A program made the position numbers and the translations under genes. A stretch of DNA of 64,000 bases from Marisediminitalea lipolytica (GTDB lineage Bacteria > Pseudomonadota > Gammaproteobacteria > Enterobacterales > Alteromonadaceae): positions 527,986 through 591,985 of the forward strand of contig NZ_MJIC01000014.1 in NCBI RefSeq assembly GCF_001758465.1, in the 5' to 3' direction. Below the pieces are notes generated by a model. The model did no database searches. It was not told the DNA's origin and saw nothing but the letters and a program-made list of their open reading frames with translations. Positions 17,599 through 27,690 of this stretch are shown piece by piece (the stretch's first letter is position 1; each line of letters starts with the position of its first letter).

Positions 17599-19011
17599 AT
17601 GGCAGTTGCAAAAAACAGACAAAATAAACGCTCAAATGCGTTAGTGATCACGGAAGCGTTGCTGGTCTCATACATCGGTTATATTACAAGCTTTATTCTG
17701 GTTCAGTTAGGGCTTATCACTGAGCCAAATGTTGAAAACTTAACCATAAACATCTTCCTTATTACGTTAGCAGTACTTTTGTGCTCTTTGTCAGTAGGGT
17801 TATATGAAGCCAAACTGCGGGAGACCTTTCGCGGTATTATCCGGCGGATTTTTGTAAGCCTTGGCCTCAGTTATTTTATCGTAGAGATCCTGACCGGTAC
17901 GGTATTCTCCAGTCTGGATATGCATTCCTATTTTCTGCCTACCGCAATCAGTCTTAATATCATCGCGCTGGTCTTTTTCCGTTATTTTACTAACCGATTG
18001 GGGTTGTTAGGTCTGGGCCGGGTTCGTCTGGTTGTGTTAGGTGCCGGAGAAAGGGCTTCTATTATAGAAAAAAGAATGCGCAGGGATGTGGACCGACTGG
18101 GCTTTGAACTATTGGGATTTGTTCCTGTACCCGGCGATAACCGCGAAGACGGCATTAAAAACGAAAAAATTATCCATGTAAAAGTGGACGATAGCCTGCG
18201 AAATTTCCTGGTCGAAAATGATATCGAAGAAATTGTTATTGCCTGTGACCAACGCCGAGGTACTCTGCCTATCGAGATTTTGTTTGATTGCCGTTTGCGT
18301 GGTATTGAAGTTACTGATTTACTCGATTTTATGGAGCGGGAAACCGGTCAGATTGCGGTAAATCTGATGTATCCAAGCTGGGTTATCTATTCTAACGGTT
18401 TTCATTCGCAAAACTATCTGCGTGACGCTCTTGATTACACGGTTAATTCGATCCTGGCGTTATTCGTACTGTTTTTTACCTGGCCATTTATGTTGATCAC
18501 GGCACTGCTTATCTATCTTGATGATGGTCGCAGAACGAAAACCTCAGTGTTTTATAAGCAGGAACGTGTAGGCCATAACGGTAAGTTATTTAAAATAATA
18601 AAATTCAGAAGTATGCGACCCGACGCTGAGAAAGATGGCGCCAAATGGGCGTCGAAAAACGATAGTCGCGTTACCCGAATAGGGAATTTTATAAGAAAGT
18701 ACCGCATTGATGAATTACCGCAATTGATTAACGTATTCAAAGGCGAAATGTCATTTATAGGCCCGCGTCCGGAGCGGCCCGAGTTCGTGGAGCAACTGGT
18801 TAAAGAAGTACCTTATTACAACCAGCGTCATAACGTTAAACCCGGCCTGGCTGGTTGGGCGCAGCTTAATTATCCTTATGGGGCATCGGTAGAAGACTCA
18901 ATGGAGAAATTGAAGTTTGATCTGTATTACGTTAAGCACCAGAGTCTGCTGCTGGACATTCTGATATTGATTAGAACGGTAGAAGTCGTTCTGTTTGGTA
19001 AAGGGCGCTAG
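17599..19011 (+). CDS. Priming sugar-phosphate transferase (TIGR03013-like, XrtA locus)
   Basis: 470 residues. It transfers a sugar phosphate from a nucleotide sugar to undecaprenyl phosphate, starting the repeat unit. Four N-terminal spans (about 20-130) precede a nucleotide-binding-like middle region (LVVLGAGERASIIEKRMRRD). A further span near 285-305 comes before the catalytic C-terminus: VFYKQERVGHNGKLFKIIKFRSM, then YRIDELPQLINVFKGEMSFIGPRPERPEFV, then KPGLAGWAQLNYPYGAS. The gene diverges from the Wza-like gene across 184 bases and heads the long rightward operon. The sugar cannot be fixed from sequence; glucose or galactose is usual for this class. Confidence 0.92.
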   Translation: MAVAKNRQNKRSNALVITEALLVSYIGYITSFILVQLGLITEPNVENLTINIFLITLAVLLCSLSVGLYEAKLRETFRGIIRRIFVSLGLSYFIVEILTGTVFSSLDMHSYFLPTAISLNIIALVFFRYFTNRLGLLGLGRVRLVVLGAGERASIIEKRMRRDVDRLGFELLGFVPVPGDNREDGIKNEKIIHVKVDDSLRNFLVENDIEEIVIACDQRRGTLPIEILFDCRLRGIEVTDLLDFMERETGQIAVNLMYPSWVIYSNGFHSQNYLRDALDYTVNSILALFVLFFTWPFMLITALLIYLDDGRRTKTSVFYKQERVGHNGKLFKIIKFRSMRPDAEKDGAKWASKNDSRVTRIGNFIRKYRIDELPQLINVFKGEMSFIGPRPERPEFVEQLVKEVPYYNQRHNVKPGLAGWAQLNYPYGASVEDSMEKLKFDLYYVKHQSLLLDILILIRTVEVVLFGKGR

Positions 19012-19014
19012 CAG

Positions 19015-19872
19015 ATGTCTGGTCAAAGTGACAAGCGTTTAAACGCAATGACAGTAGACGTGGAAGATTACTTTCAGGTTTCCGCGTTTGAATCGACGAT
19101 AGCTGTAGAGAAGTGGGACGATATACCCTTAAGGGTAGGGGATAACACCCACAGATTGCTGGATTTGTTTGCTGAGAAAAACGTCAAGTCTACCTTTTTT
19201 ACCTTAGGTTGGGTGGCCAAACGGTGCCCTGATGTTATTAAACGTATTGTGGATGAAGGACATGAGCTTGCCAGCCATGGCCTTTCACATCGCCGGGCAA
19301 CAACGATGACCCGCGCAGAAGTCACCGAAGATATCCGGATTAGTAAGGATATTCTGGAGCAGACCAGTGGTAAGCCAATATTTGGCTATCGTGCGCCAAG
19401 CTTTTCGATTGATGAAACAAACGAGTGGATTTATGAAGTGCTGGTGGAATTGGGATTCACCTTTTCTTCAAGTACGTATCCAATAACCCACGATTTATAT
19501 GGCGTTCCTGACTGGCCGCGATTTAAATTCCAACGTCCTGAGGGAATTATTGAAATTCCAATCCCGACTATTCAGAAGAATAACCGTAACCTGGGCATTG
19601 GCGGCGGTGGGTATTTTCGTTTGCTTCCCTACTGGCTTTCCAGAAAGCGGATTGAAAAGTATATGCAGACGACTGAACAGCCTTACAGTTTTTACTTTCA
19701 TCCATGGGAAATCGATAGCGAACAGCCAAGAATTAGCGGCGCACCATTGAAGTCAAAAGTCAGACACTATATAAACTTGTCTGTAATGGAGAAAAAACTG
19801 ATCAAATTACTGGATCAGTATAGTTGGGGGACGATGTCATCAGCCTACAACATTCCTGTTAAAAAAGAATAA
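19015..19872 (+). CDS. XrtA-system polysaccharide deacetylase (TIGR03006-like)
   Basis: 285 residues with an N-terminal NodB-type deacetylase domain. The first motif is MTVDVEDYFQVSAFE (Asp15, Asp18). Metal-binding histidines follow in HELASHGLSHRRA, then the arginine motif FGYRAPSFSID. The C-terminal DUF3473 part has GGGYFRLLPYWLSRK and YFHPWEIDSEQPR. This architecture is typical of the exosortase A group. It has no signal peptide, so it would act on lipid-linked intermediates in the cytoplasm or at the membrane face. It starts 3 bases after the priming transferase gene. Confidence 0.92.
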   Translation: MSGQSDKRLNAMTVDVEDYFQVSAFESTIAVEKWDDIPLRVGDNTHRLLDLFAEKNVKSTFFTLGWVAKRCPDVIKRIVDEGHELASHGLSHRRATTMTRAEVTEDIRISKDILEQTSGKPIFGYRAPSFSIDETNEWIYEVLVELGFTFSSSTYPITHDLYGVPDWPRFKFQRPEGIIEIPIPTIQKNNRNLGIGGGGYFRLLPYWLSRKRIEKYMQTTEQPYSFYFHPWEIDSEQPRISGAPLKSKVRHYINLSVMEKKLIKLLDQYSWGTMSSAYNIPVKKE

Positions 19873-19916
19873 GAGTCAGTAATAAGTACATTCGATTAAG
19901 CAGTAGGGAAGACACA

Positions 19917-20969
19917 ATGGCGTTAAGTCATGAGAATGCTTTAACAATCACTCAATTACAAAGTGACCAGTGCGAAAATTGGGATACCTATGTCGAAAAG
20001 CATGAAGACGGTGCTTTTTTTCATTTAACCGGCTGGAAGACGGTTATTGAGAAAACCTTTGGTCATCCGTGCTTTTACCTGGCTGCGTGGTGTGAGCAAC
20101 AGCTCGTAGGCGTGTTGCCACTGGTGCAGGTAAAAAGCCTGTTATTTGGTAATTCCCTCGTTTCAACACCCTTTTGTGTATATGGTGGGGCGCTTGCGGA
20201 TACCGATGCCATTCGACTTCAGCTTGAAAACAAAGCGTTGGATTTAGGTAAAGAGCTAAAGGTCGATTTCGTCGAGCTACGCGATAGAAAACCGCTGGAT
20301 AATCCTAATTACGAAATCTTCTGCCACCATTCAACTTATGGCTGCGAACTGGCTGACACACCAGATGCAATTCTGGCTGGAGTGAAAAAGAAGCAGCGTG
20401 CGGTTATTCGTCATTCTTTAAAAAACGAATTGCAATCGGTGGTTAATAAAGATGTTGGTACCGCATATGACGTGTATGCCGAGAGTGTCAGAAACCTTGG
20501 TACGCCGGTTTTTCATAAGCAGTTCTTTCATAATCTGGCCGAGGTTTTTGGCGATAAGTTAGATGTGTTAACGGTGTTAACCAGTGAGGGAACGCCCGTC
20601 TCATCAGTACTTAGCTTTTATTACAAAGATGAAGTATTGCCCTACTACGGTGGCGGGTTGCACGATGCAAGAGCACTTAAAAGCAACGATTTTATGTATT
20701 ATCAGTTGATGTGCCATGCACGTGAACTGGGTTGTACACGTTATGATTTTGGTCGCAGTAAAGACGATTCAGGCGCGGCGAAGTATAAGCTGTCTTACGG
20801 CATGCCGGCCGAACCACTGCATTATAAAAGGGCGTTGGTTGAAGCAACCGAGCAGCCAAATCTGAGTCCGAATAACCCTAAATATGCCTTATTTATTAAT
20901 ACCTGGAAGAAACTTCCTCTGTGGCTCAGTCGTTTGGTAGGGCCTTACCTTTCCAAATATCTGGGCTAG
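19917..20969 (+). CDS. FemAB-family XrtA-associated protein (TIGR03019-like)
   Basis: 350 residues with a doubled GNAT-like fold of the FemAB type. The N-terminal half shows FFHLTGWKTVIEKTFGHPCFYLAAW. The C-terminal half contains SSVLSFYYKDEVLPYYGGG, then ALKSNDFMYYQLMCHARELGCTRYDFGRSK, then GAAKYKLSYGMPAEPLHY, the family signature. FemAB proteins transfer amino acids from aminoacyl-tRNA; in XrtA loci the substrate is unknown, perhaps an amino-sugar residue freed by the deacetylase just upstream. The stop codon abuts the exosortase start, giving tight coupling. Confidence 0.9.
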   Translation: MALSHENALTITQLQSDQCENWDTYVEKHEDGAFFHLTGWKTVIEKTFGHPCFYLAAWCEQQLVGVLPLVQVKSLLFGNSLVSTPFCVYGGALADTDAIRLQLENKALDLGKELKVDFVELRDRKPLDNPNYEIFCHHSTYGCELADTPDAILAGVKKKQRAVIRHSLKNELQSVVNKDVGTAYDVYAESVRNLGTPVFHKQFFHNLAEVFGDKLDVLTVLTSEGTPVSSVLSFYYKDEVLPYYGGGLHDARALKSNDFMYYQLMCHARELGCTRYDFGRSKDDSGAAKYKLSYGMPAEPLHYKRALVEATEQPNLSPNNPKYALFINTWKKLPLWLSRLVGPYLSKYLG

Positions 20970-22421
20970 ATGAATATGAATCAGACAGTAGAAAAGGACA
21001 CTTCTAACAGCTTTACATCAACCTGGCTACTATTGGCTCTGGTGTCACTAGGGATATGGTTCTGGTCATTCAGTGATGCCATTGTGCATATGGTAAGTGT
21101 CTGGTCTGCTTCAGAAGCGTATAAACACTGTTTTTTTGTACCAGCGATATCGATTTACCTGGCTTACGAAAAACGTGAACAGCTGAGTTTTGCCCAAATC
21201 AATCCCAACCTGTGGTTGTTTATACCTCTTTTATTGCTGCAGCTGGCTTATTTAGTTGTCGCTGAGCTCGAAATAAACCTGTTCATGCATGCTGCCGCTG
21301 TCAGTAGTCTGATTTTATTATTGTGGGCCTTACTGGGTAATTCAGTCAGCCGTATACTGGCCTTTCCCTTGTTTTATTTACTGTTTGCCATTCCATTTGG
21401 GGAAGAGTTAGTCCCTTATCTGCAGCAGATTACTGCCGATTTGAGTGTGTTTTTCTTAAACATCGTTGATATTCCTGTCTATCGTGAAGGTCTCTATCTT
21501 TATTTACCAAACGGTACGTTCCACGTTGCGGAGGCCTGTGCCGGTGTTCGGTTTTTAATAGGCACCTTTACCATCGGTGTTCTGTTTTCATATTTAAGCT
21601 ACACACGCTATTGGAAGCGGTTGTTGTTTATTCTTATCTGTGCTGTGTTACCTGTTATCGCTAACGGATTCAGAGCCTTTGGCATCATGGTCATTGGCTA
21701 TTACTCAGATATGAAGTACGCCACTGGCGCTGACCATTTGGTATACGGCTGGTTTTTCTTTGCATTTATTCTGGTGCTGTTGTTTTACATTGGCTCAATT
21801 GGTACCGACAAAGCAGAGACGCCTGAGAGTGCTGCTACAGCGCCTGGCTCTCATCGTGCCGGAAAACTTTACAGTGGCTTTTTTGCCCTTGTTATAACCA
21901 TGTTGTTGCCAGGCTGGCTGGGTAGTCAGTTGTTAAACTTTAATGAGGATAACCTCTCCAACGAACCGTTTAACAGGTTTATCAGCACAGAGGGAGTGAC
22001 ACCGGTTGATAATGCAACCTGGGCTGCTCCAACCGAAGATCAGACCTGGTTTGGTCAGTGGCATGAGGTTACATTCCGTGTGGTTTATGTTAACGAACAA
22101 CTGCATAACAAAGAGTTGGTAAGCAGCCGTCATCGCGTATTCGACAACGAGCGGTGGACACAATCGAGCATAACCACAAGAAATCTGGGCGGTCATCAGG
22201 TGCAGGTGGCAGAGGTTGTTAATATTGTCGGGAATAAGAAAATTCTTGTTGCCTGGTATCAGGTGGGTCAGTTCCAGAGCACCAGTACGCTAGCTGTTAA
22301 ATGGCAACAGCTTGTCAATAAATTGAGTGGCCAGAGCAGTGATGGCTATTTTATAGTAGCAGAAGTCCCTGATTTTCAGGTCGCTGAACAGTTTATGACT
22401 GTGATTGCCGGTAAGGGATAA
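20970..22421 (+). CDS. xrtA: Exosortase A fused to EpsI domain
   Basis: 483 residues. It is an integral membrane cysteine transpeptidase-like enzyme that cleaves PEP-CTERM proteins. The exosortase part (residues about 15-285) has roughly eight spans. The catalytic residues are all present: Cys190 in AEACAGVRF, Arg235 in NGFRAFGIM and His256 in GADHLVYGWFF. The C-terminal part (about 290-483) is an EpsI-type periplasmic domain with one span and TWFGQWHEVTFRVVYVNEQ, as in full-length type A exosortases. It sits between the FemAB and glycosyltransferase genes in the standard order. The likely substrate in this window is the PEP-CTERM protein at 60.8-61.7 kb. Confidence 0.95.
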   Translation: MNMNQTVEKDTSNSFTSTWLLLALVSLGIWFWSFSDAIVHMVSVWSASEAYKHCFFVPAISIYLAYEKREQLSFAQINPNLWLFIPLLLLQLAYLVVAELEINLFMHAAAVSSLILLLWALLGNSVSRILAFPLFYLLFAIPFGEELVPYLQQITADLSVFFLNIVDIPVYREGLYLYLPNGTFHVAEACAGVRFLIGTFTIGVLFSYLSYTRYWKRLLFILICAVLPVIANGFRAFGIMVIGYYSDMKYATGADHLVYGWFFFAFILVLLFYIGSIGTDKAETPESAATAPGSHRAGKLYSGFFALVITMLLPGWLGSQLLNFNEDNLSNEPFNRFISTEGVTPVDNATWAAPTEDQTWFGQWHEVTFRVVYVNEQLHNKELVSSRHRVFDNERWTQSSITTRNLGGHQVQVAEVVNIVGNKKILVAWYQVGQFQSTSTLAVKWQQLVNKLSGQSSDGYFIVAEVPDFQVAEQFMTVIAGKG

Positions 22422-22426
22422 GGCGC

Positions 22427-23527
22427 GTGAAGAAAAAGATAATGCACGTTGTTCACCGGCTCGATATTGGTGGCTTAGAGAAAGTGTTACTCAATTGCAT
22501 TAATTCTCTGCCTGGTGATGAGTTTGAGCATCGAATTGTTACTCTGACCGGTCATTCTGAAGCTTTTAGCGACTTATTAGAACAACCGGTGAGCGTGATT
22601 GATCTGGAAAAACGTCAGGGCAATGACTGGCGTATTTTTAAGCGGTTTTATAATGAAATCAGAGCTTATAAGCCAGATTGTATCCACACTTATAATCTGG
22701 CAACTATCGAATTGCAGTTCGTGGCGTGGCTGGCCGGGGTAAAGTTGCGGGTTCATGCTGAACATGGCCGGGATATCTTCGATCCTACAGGTGCCAATAA
22801 AAAATACAGATTACTTCGAAAGCTCCTGTCTCGTTTTATAACGGTTATCGTGCCGGTTTCTCAGGACTTATTCAACTGGCTGCTGAATGATGTAAAAATA
22901 ACGCCGGCTAAGCTTAAACTGGTGGTAAATGGCATTAATACACAGCATTTTTCGCCAACAGAGCAACATCAACCCAACAGAGACCGGTTCGTTTTTGGCC
23001 ACGTTGGTCGTCTGGCAAAAATTAAAAATCAAACACTGATGATTCGGGCTTTTGGACAAGCCGCCCGGCAATCTGCGGAGTTTGCCTCACACTGCCAGTT
23101 AAAGCTGATTGGTGGTGGTGAATGTTTTGATGAATTGAACGAACTGGTTAAGCAGTTAGCGTTGACGTCACAAGTCCACCTTGCCGGACCTAAGCTAGAT
23201 ATGAAAGCAGAGTATGATGACTTTGACGTTTTTGTTATGAGTTCGCTGGCCGAAGGGATCCCGATGACGTTATTAGAGTCCATGGCTTGTGAAATTCCAC
23301 CGTTGGTTACGCGTGTTGGTGGAATCCCTGAGGTTATTGATGAACACTGTGGCTGGTTGTATGAAAGCGAAGATGAGCAAGCTTTAACAAAGCTGATGCT
23401 GGACTGTTTTTCTGACCCCGAAAAAGTCAGACTTATGGGTGAAAACTCGAGACAGAGAATCGTTGCCGAATATAGCGAAGAGGCCATGGTCGAAGCTTAC
23501 CGACAAATTTATCAGGGGAGAGTCTGA
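22427..23527 (+). CDS. XrtA-system glycosyltransferase (GT4, TIGR03088-like)
   Basis: 366 residues of GT-B fold. The GTG start at 22427 lies five bases after the exosortase stop, with TAAGG just upstream; it gives MKKKIMHVVHRLDIGGLEKVLLN, the hallmark N-terminus of this XrtA-linked subfamily. The C-terminal donor site has VFGHVGRLAKIKNQ and then VMSSLAEGIPMTLLESMACEIPPLVTRVGGIPEV, with the EX7E motif. It is cytosolic and adds one sugar to the lipid-linked repeat. Donor unknown. Confidence 0.92.
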   Translation: MKKKIMHVVHRLDIGGLEKVLLNCINSLPGDEFEHRIVTLTGHSEAFSDLLEQPVSVIDLEKRQGNDWRIFKRFYNEIRAYKPDCIHTYNLATIELQFVAWLAGVKLRVHAEHGRDIFDPTGANKKYRLLRKLLSRFITVIVPVSQDLFNWLLNDVKITPAKLKLVVNGINTQHFSPTEQHQPNRDRFVFGHVGRLAKIKNQTLMIRAFGQAARQSAEFASHCQLKLIGGGECFDELNELVKQLALTSQVHLAGPKLDMKAEYDDFDVFVMSSLAEGIPMTLLESMACEIPPLVTRVGGIPEVIDEHCGWLYESEDEQALTKLMLDCFSDPEKVRLMGENSRQRIVAEYSEEAMVEAYRQIYQGRV

Positions 23528-23529
23528 TT

Positions 23530-25443
23530 ATGTGTGGGATCAGTGGTCTGTTTTACCCAAATAACACCGTAGCACCCGAACAATCCGTGCTGCGCGAAAT
23601 AAACCGGGCACAGGCTCACCGTGGTAATGATGACGAAGGCTATTTCTTTAATAATTTTATCGCGCTGGGTCATCGACGTTTATCCATTATCGATTTGGCG
23701 GGCGGTCATCAGCCAATCTTTAACGAAGATAATTCCGTGGTGGTGGTATTTAATGGCGAAATCTTTAATTACAAACAAATTGCCGCTGAGTTAACCGCAT
23801 TAGGCCACCAGTTTAAAACGCAAAGTGACACTGAGACTATCGTTCACGCCTGGGAAGAGTGGGGCGTTGATTGTTTACCGCGTTTTCGTGGGATGTTTGC
23901 TTTTATCCTGTGGGACGATAACACCAAACAACTTTTTGTTGCTCGCGATCGCTTAGGAGTTAAGCCGCTTTATTACAGCTTATTTTCTGACGGCTCAGTC
24001 GGGTTTGCATCTGAATTAAAAGGGCTCAGAGCACATCCACTGTTTTGTCGTGATTTAAGCAACGAGGCCATCGAAGAGTATTTAGCCTTTGGTTATGTGC
24101 CTGATCCCCGTTCCATTTATCAGCAAACCTACAAACTTGAAGCGGGCCATTACTTTTTATTTGATGCTACCCAGCCTGCAGACACCGCAAAACCGGTTTG
24201 TTATTGGGATTTACCCTGGGATGCCGACACCGCCAGCGATGACCAGCAAGCGCTTAGCGAAGCTTTGATTAAAGAATTTCAGCAAGCGGTGGAAATTCGC
24301 CTGGAAGCTGAAGTGCCCCTTGGCGCCTTTTTATCAGGTGGCGTGGATTCAAGTGCGGTCGTTGCATTTATGGCCAAAGCCATGGCAGATAAGCCGGTGA
24401 CAACCTGCGCTATAGGCTTTGATGTTAAGAATTTTGATGAAACTGACTTTGCGCAGCTTGTTGCTGACCGTTATAAAACCGATCATTCGGTAGAAATTGT
24501 CGATCATAATGACTTATCCCTCATCGACAGCCTGATTGATGTGTTTGATGAACCTTATGCTGATTCGTCGGCATTGCCGACTTATAAAGTATGTCAAATG
24601 GCGCGAAAGCATGTCACCGTTGCTCTTTCTGGTGATGGTGGTGATGAGCTGTTTGCTGGCTACCGGCGCTATAAGCTGCATCTGGCAGAAGAGCGCGTGC
24701 GCCAGAAAATACCCGCATTTTTACGTAAAGTGGTCTTTAAACCACTGGGTAAGTTATACCCTAAACTCGATTGGGCCCCACAGTTTTTAAGAGCGAAAAC
24801 AACCTTTCAGTCGCTGTCTATGACTACTGCCGAAGCTTTTATGAATAGTATGAGCAAGCTTCGCATCGATGAGCGAAACGCACTGTATTCTCCTGCCTTT
24901 AAGCAAAAGCTGGGACGCTACAATGCGAATGCGGTTTACCAGCGATACCTTTCTGCCAAACAGTTTTCCGATCCTTTAAAACTCATCCAATATCTGGATT
25001 ATAAAACCTGGTTGGTGGGAGACGCCAATACCAAGGTGGATCGCGCAAGTATGGCTAATGGGCTGGAGGTTCGTTCGCCCTTTATGGATCATAAGTTTGT
25101 TGAATGGGCCTTTACCGTACCTTCACAACAAAATATCAAAAATGGCGAAACCAAAGCATTACTCAAAAAAGCCTTAGAGCCCTATGTTAACGAGGAAAAC
25201 CTTTATCGTCAGAAGATGGGCTTTAGTGTACCTTTAGCAGAATGGTTGAGAGGCCCGCTGAAAGACAAATTAGTCGACGTTATGGGCAGTGATGCGGTAA
25301 AAAACAGTGGTATTTTTAACACGTCTGAGCTGAATAAAAAAATACAGCAACATTTATCGGGTAAATATGATCACTCTGCATCATTGTGGACACTGTTTAT
25401 GCTGGGTTTATTTTTACAAAATGAAAGTAAGGAAGTGCAATAA
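23530..25443 (+). CDS. XrtA-system amidotransferase (asparagine synthase-like, TIGR03108-like)
   Basis: 637 residues with the two-domain layout of AsnB. The N-terminal class II glutaminase domain begins MCGISGLF, so Cys2 is the nucleophile after Met removal; FNGEIFNYKQ and SDTETIVHAWEEWG follow. The synthase domain has the pyrophosphate loop LSGGVDSSAVVA near residue 268 and the LSGDGGDELFAGYRRY segment. Exosortase-linked versions are thought to amidate a uronic acid or another component of the polymer rather than make free asparagine; that is inference. It lies 2 bases after the glycosyltransferase gene and overlaps the next gene by 1 base. Confidence 0.93.
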   Translation: MCGISGLFYPNNTVAPEQSVLREINRAQAHRGNDDEGYFFNNFIALGHRRLSIIDLAGGHQPIFNEDNSVVVVFNGEIFNYKQIAAELTALGHQFKTQSDTETIVHAWEEWGVDCLPRFRGMFAFILWDDNTKQLFVARDRLGVKPLYYSLFSDGSVGFASELKGLRAHPLFCRDLSNEAIEEYLAFGYVPDPRSIYQQTYKLEAGHYFLFDATQPADTAKPVCYWDLPWDADTASDDQQALSEALIKEFQQAVEIRLEAEVPLGAFLSGGVDSSAVVAFMAKAMADKPVTTCAIGFDVKNFDETDFAQLVADRYKTDHSVEIVDHNDLSLIDSLIDVFDEPYADSSALPTYKVCQMARKHVTVALSGDGGDELFAGYRRYKLHLAEERVRQKIPAFLRKVVFKPLGKLYPKLDWAPQFLRAKTTFQSLSMTTAEAFMNSMSKLRIDERNALYSPAFKQKLGRYNANAVYQRYLSAKQFSDPLKLIQYLDYKTWLVGDANTKVDRASMANGLEVRSPFMDHKFVEWAFTVPSQQNIKNGETKALLKKALEPYVNEENLYRQKMGFSVPLAEWLRGPLKDKLVDVMGSDAVKNSGIFNTSELNKKIQQHLSGKYDHSASLWTLFMLGLFLQNESKEVQ

Positions 25444-26672
25444 TGGAAACCGTGCTGTTTTTATGCCACCGGATCCCATTTCCTCCTAATAAAGGCGATA
25501 AGATCACCACTTATAATCTGGTTAAATATTTAGCCAGTCGTTATCACGTGGTGATTGGTTGTTTTATTGATGATGAGCATGATCGTCAGTACATCAAAGA
25601 TGTACAGGCCATGAGTGTAGAACTGTTCACCGTCGATATTTGTGGCAGGTCGAGTTTACAATCAGGCGTTACGTCGCTGCTGGCGGGTAAGCCGGTTTCT
25701 ACCCATCACTATAAAGATCAGAGCATGCAACAGTGGGTAGATGATGTCATTGCCAGACGCAGTATTGATCGTTTGATTGCTTATTCTGGTGGAACTGCTC
25801 AGTTTATCGAACACGAAAAATACGCTGGCAAAAAACGTATTCTTGATATGGCTGATGTGGATTCAGATAAATGGCGTCAGTATGCTGAGAACAAGCCTTT
25901 TTACTCTGCCTGGATATATGCCCGTGAACAGCGACTCGTAGAAGCCTACGAGCAAAAGATTTTGCAAGAATTTAATGCGGTGACCCTGATAACCGATGAA
26001 GAACGGGATCACTTCCGAAAAATCAGTCCGTCTTCACTAAAAGATAAAATAGTCACGCTGGGCAACGGTGTGGATACCGACTATTTTGATCCAAACGCGA
26101 CCTTCGATTTTACCGATAGCCCGGATAAAGACCATCGGGTGATCTGTTTTACCGGTGCGATGGATTACTGGGCAAATGTGGATGCTGTAGTCTGGTTTGT
26201 AGAGCATGTTTGGCCTTTGGTGCGAGCCCAGCACCCAGAGCTGTATTTTTACATCGTTGGCGGAAAACCCAGCGAGAAGGTTAAGGCTTTAGCGTCAACC
26301 GCAGGGGTTGTTGTAACTGGCCGGGTAGTTGATGTCAGGCCTTATGTGAGTCAGTCTCAGTTGTGTGTTGCCCCGCTGCGAATAGCGCGCGGAGTGCAAA
26401 ACAAAGTGCTGGAGGCCATGTCGATGGCCAAACCGGTTGTGATGACCTCAATGGGTCAGGAAGGTATAGCATTGCCTGCTCAGCAAACTCCTTTGGTTGA
26501 GGATGATGCCGCGCATCAGGCTAAAATAATTAATGACTTAATAAACGACGCTGCGAAGTTGTCCGGAATTGGTGAAGAAAACCGTGAGTGGATTATACAG
26601 CGTTATGGTTGGGACGGCGCACTGGCCTTGCTTGACCAATTATTAGAACAGGACGCTCCTTATGATAGTTAG
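25443..26672 (+). CDS. XrtA-system glycosyltransferase (TIGR03087-like)
   Basis: 409 residues. The start METVLFLCHRIPFPPNKGDKITTYN is diagnostic of the TIGR03087 group encoded only in XrtA loci. The C-terminal GT4 region contains VICFTGAMDYWANVDAVVWF, then FYIVGGKPSEKVKAL, then VAPLRIARGVQNKVLEAMSMAKPVVMT. It is cytosolic and its donor sugar is unknown. The TAATG overlap with the amidotransferase and the 11-base overlap with the following kinase gene mark one operon. Confidence 0.93.
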   Translation: METVLFLCHRIPFPPNKGDKITTYNLVKYLASRYHVVIGCFIDDEHDRQYIKDVQAMSVELFTVDICGRSSLQSGVTSLLAGKPVSTHHYKDQSMQQWVDDVIARRSIDRLIAYSGGTAQFIEHEKYAGKKRILDMADVDSDKWRQYAENKPFYSAWIYAREQRLVEAYEQKILQEFNAVTLITDEERDHFRKISPSSLKDKIVTLGNGVDTDYFDPNATFDFTDSPDKDHRVICFTGAMDYWANVDAVVWFVEHVWPLVRAQHPELYFYIVGGKPSEKVKALASTAGVVVTGRVVDVRPYVSQSQLCVAPLRIARGVQNKVLEAMSMAKPVVMTSMGQEGIALPAQQTPLVEDDAAHQAKIINDLINDAAKLSGIGEENREWIIQRYGWDGALALLDQLLEQDAPYDS

Positions 26673-27690
26673 ATCCAAAGCACCATTGCGGATTGGGTTG
26701 GCTGGTGGTGGTACAGATGTATCGCCTTACAGCGACAAATACGGTGGCTATATACTTAACGTCACGCTGGATATGTTTGCCTACGCCACTATTCAAACCC
26801 GGGATGATGGCAAAGTACACTTTAATGCGCAGGATATCGAACAAACCTTTGAGAGTGATGCGCTGCCCGAGCTAGCGTTGGACGACACGCTGATATTACA
26901 TAAAGCCATCTATAACCGGGTAGTCAGAGATTATAACCAGGGCGAACCTCTGGCCATTGACGTAATTACGCATTCTGATGCGCCACCGGGAAGCGGTCTG
27001 GGCTCATCTTCTACCATGGTGGTTGCTATTCTAGCTGCGTACCGCGAACTGCTTAAATTGCCTTTGGGTGAGTACGATCTGGCTCACCTGGCTTACGAAA
27101 TAGAGCGCGAAGACTGTAAATTATCCGGCGGTAAACAGGACCAGTATGCTGCTACCTTTGGTGGCTTCAATTTTATGGAATTTCATGAAGATCGCGTGCT
27201 GGTTAATCCTTTAAGGATCCGTACTGACATTCAAAATGAGCTGGAAAGTCAGATTGTACTGTACTTTACCGGCGTGTCGCGTGACTCAGGTAAAATCATT
27301 GATGACCAAATTAAGGCATCTTCAAGTAGTGAAAGCAAAGATAAATCACTGTATGCGTTACACGCAGTAAAGCAAAGCGCATTTGAAATGAAAGAGTGTT
27401 TACTACGCAACGATATTGAAGGGATGTCAAACGTGCTGAAATCAGCCTGGCTGGCCAAAAAATCCACATCTGCTTCGATTAGTAACAGCTATATTGAAGA
27501 GGTTGCGCAACTGGCCATTGATCACGGCGCGAAGTCGCTTAAACTCTCTGGTGCCGGGGGCGGCGGCTTTATGATGATGTTTGTTGATCCAATCCACAAA
27601 CAGCCGTTGATTAAGGCGCTTAAGCAAACCAGTGGTCAGGTCCACTCTTTTCAATTTACTAACTTTGGAGTAACGGCATGGACAGTTTGA
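26662..27690 (+). CDS. hddA: D-glycero-alpha-D-manno-heptose 7-phosphate kinase-like GHMP kinase
   Basis: 342 residues. The N-terminus SKAPLRIGLAGGGTDVSPYSDKYGG and the PPGSGLGSSSTMVVAILAAY phosphate loop (about residue 110) are typical of the HddA branch of GHMP kinases. SGGKQDQYAATFGGFNFMEF and the C-terminal LSGAGGGGFMMMF complete the family motifs. HddA phosphorylates heptose 7-phosphate on the way to GDP-D,D-heptose. Neighbouring genes for the isomerase and guanylyltransferase support that reading over fucose or galactose kinases. It overlaps the genes on both sides. Confidence 0.85.
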   Translation: MIVRSKAPLRIGLAGGGTDVSPYSDKYGGYILNVTLDMFAYATIQTRDDGKVHFNAQDIEQTFESDALPELALDDTLILHKAIYNRVVRDYNQGEPLAIDVITHSDAPPGSGLGSSSTMVVAILAAYRELLKLPLGEYDLAHLAYEIEREDCKLSGGKQDQYAATFGGFNFMEFHEDRVLVNPLRIRTDIQNELESQIVLYFTGVSRDSGKIIDDQIKASSSSESKDKSLYALHAVKQSAFEMKECLLRNDIEGMSNVLKSAWLAKKSTSASISNSYIEEVAQLAIDHGAKSLKLSGAGGGGFMMMFVDPIHKQPLIKALKQTSGQVHSFQFTNFGVTAWTV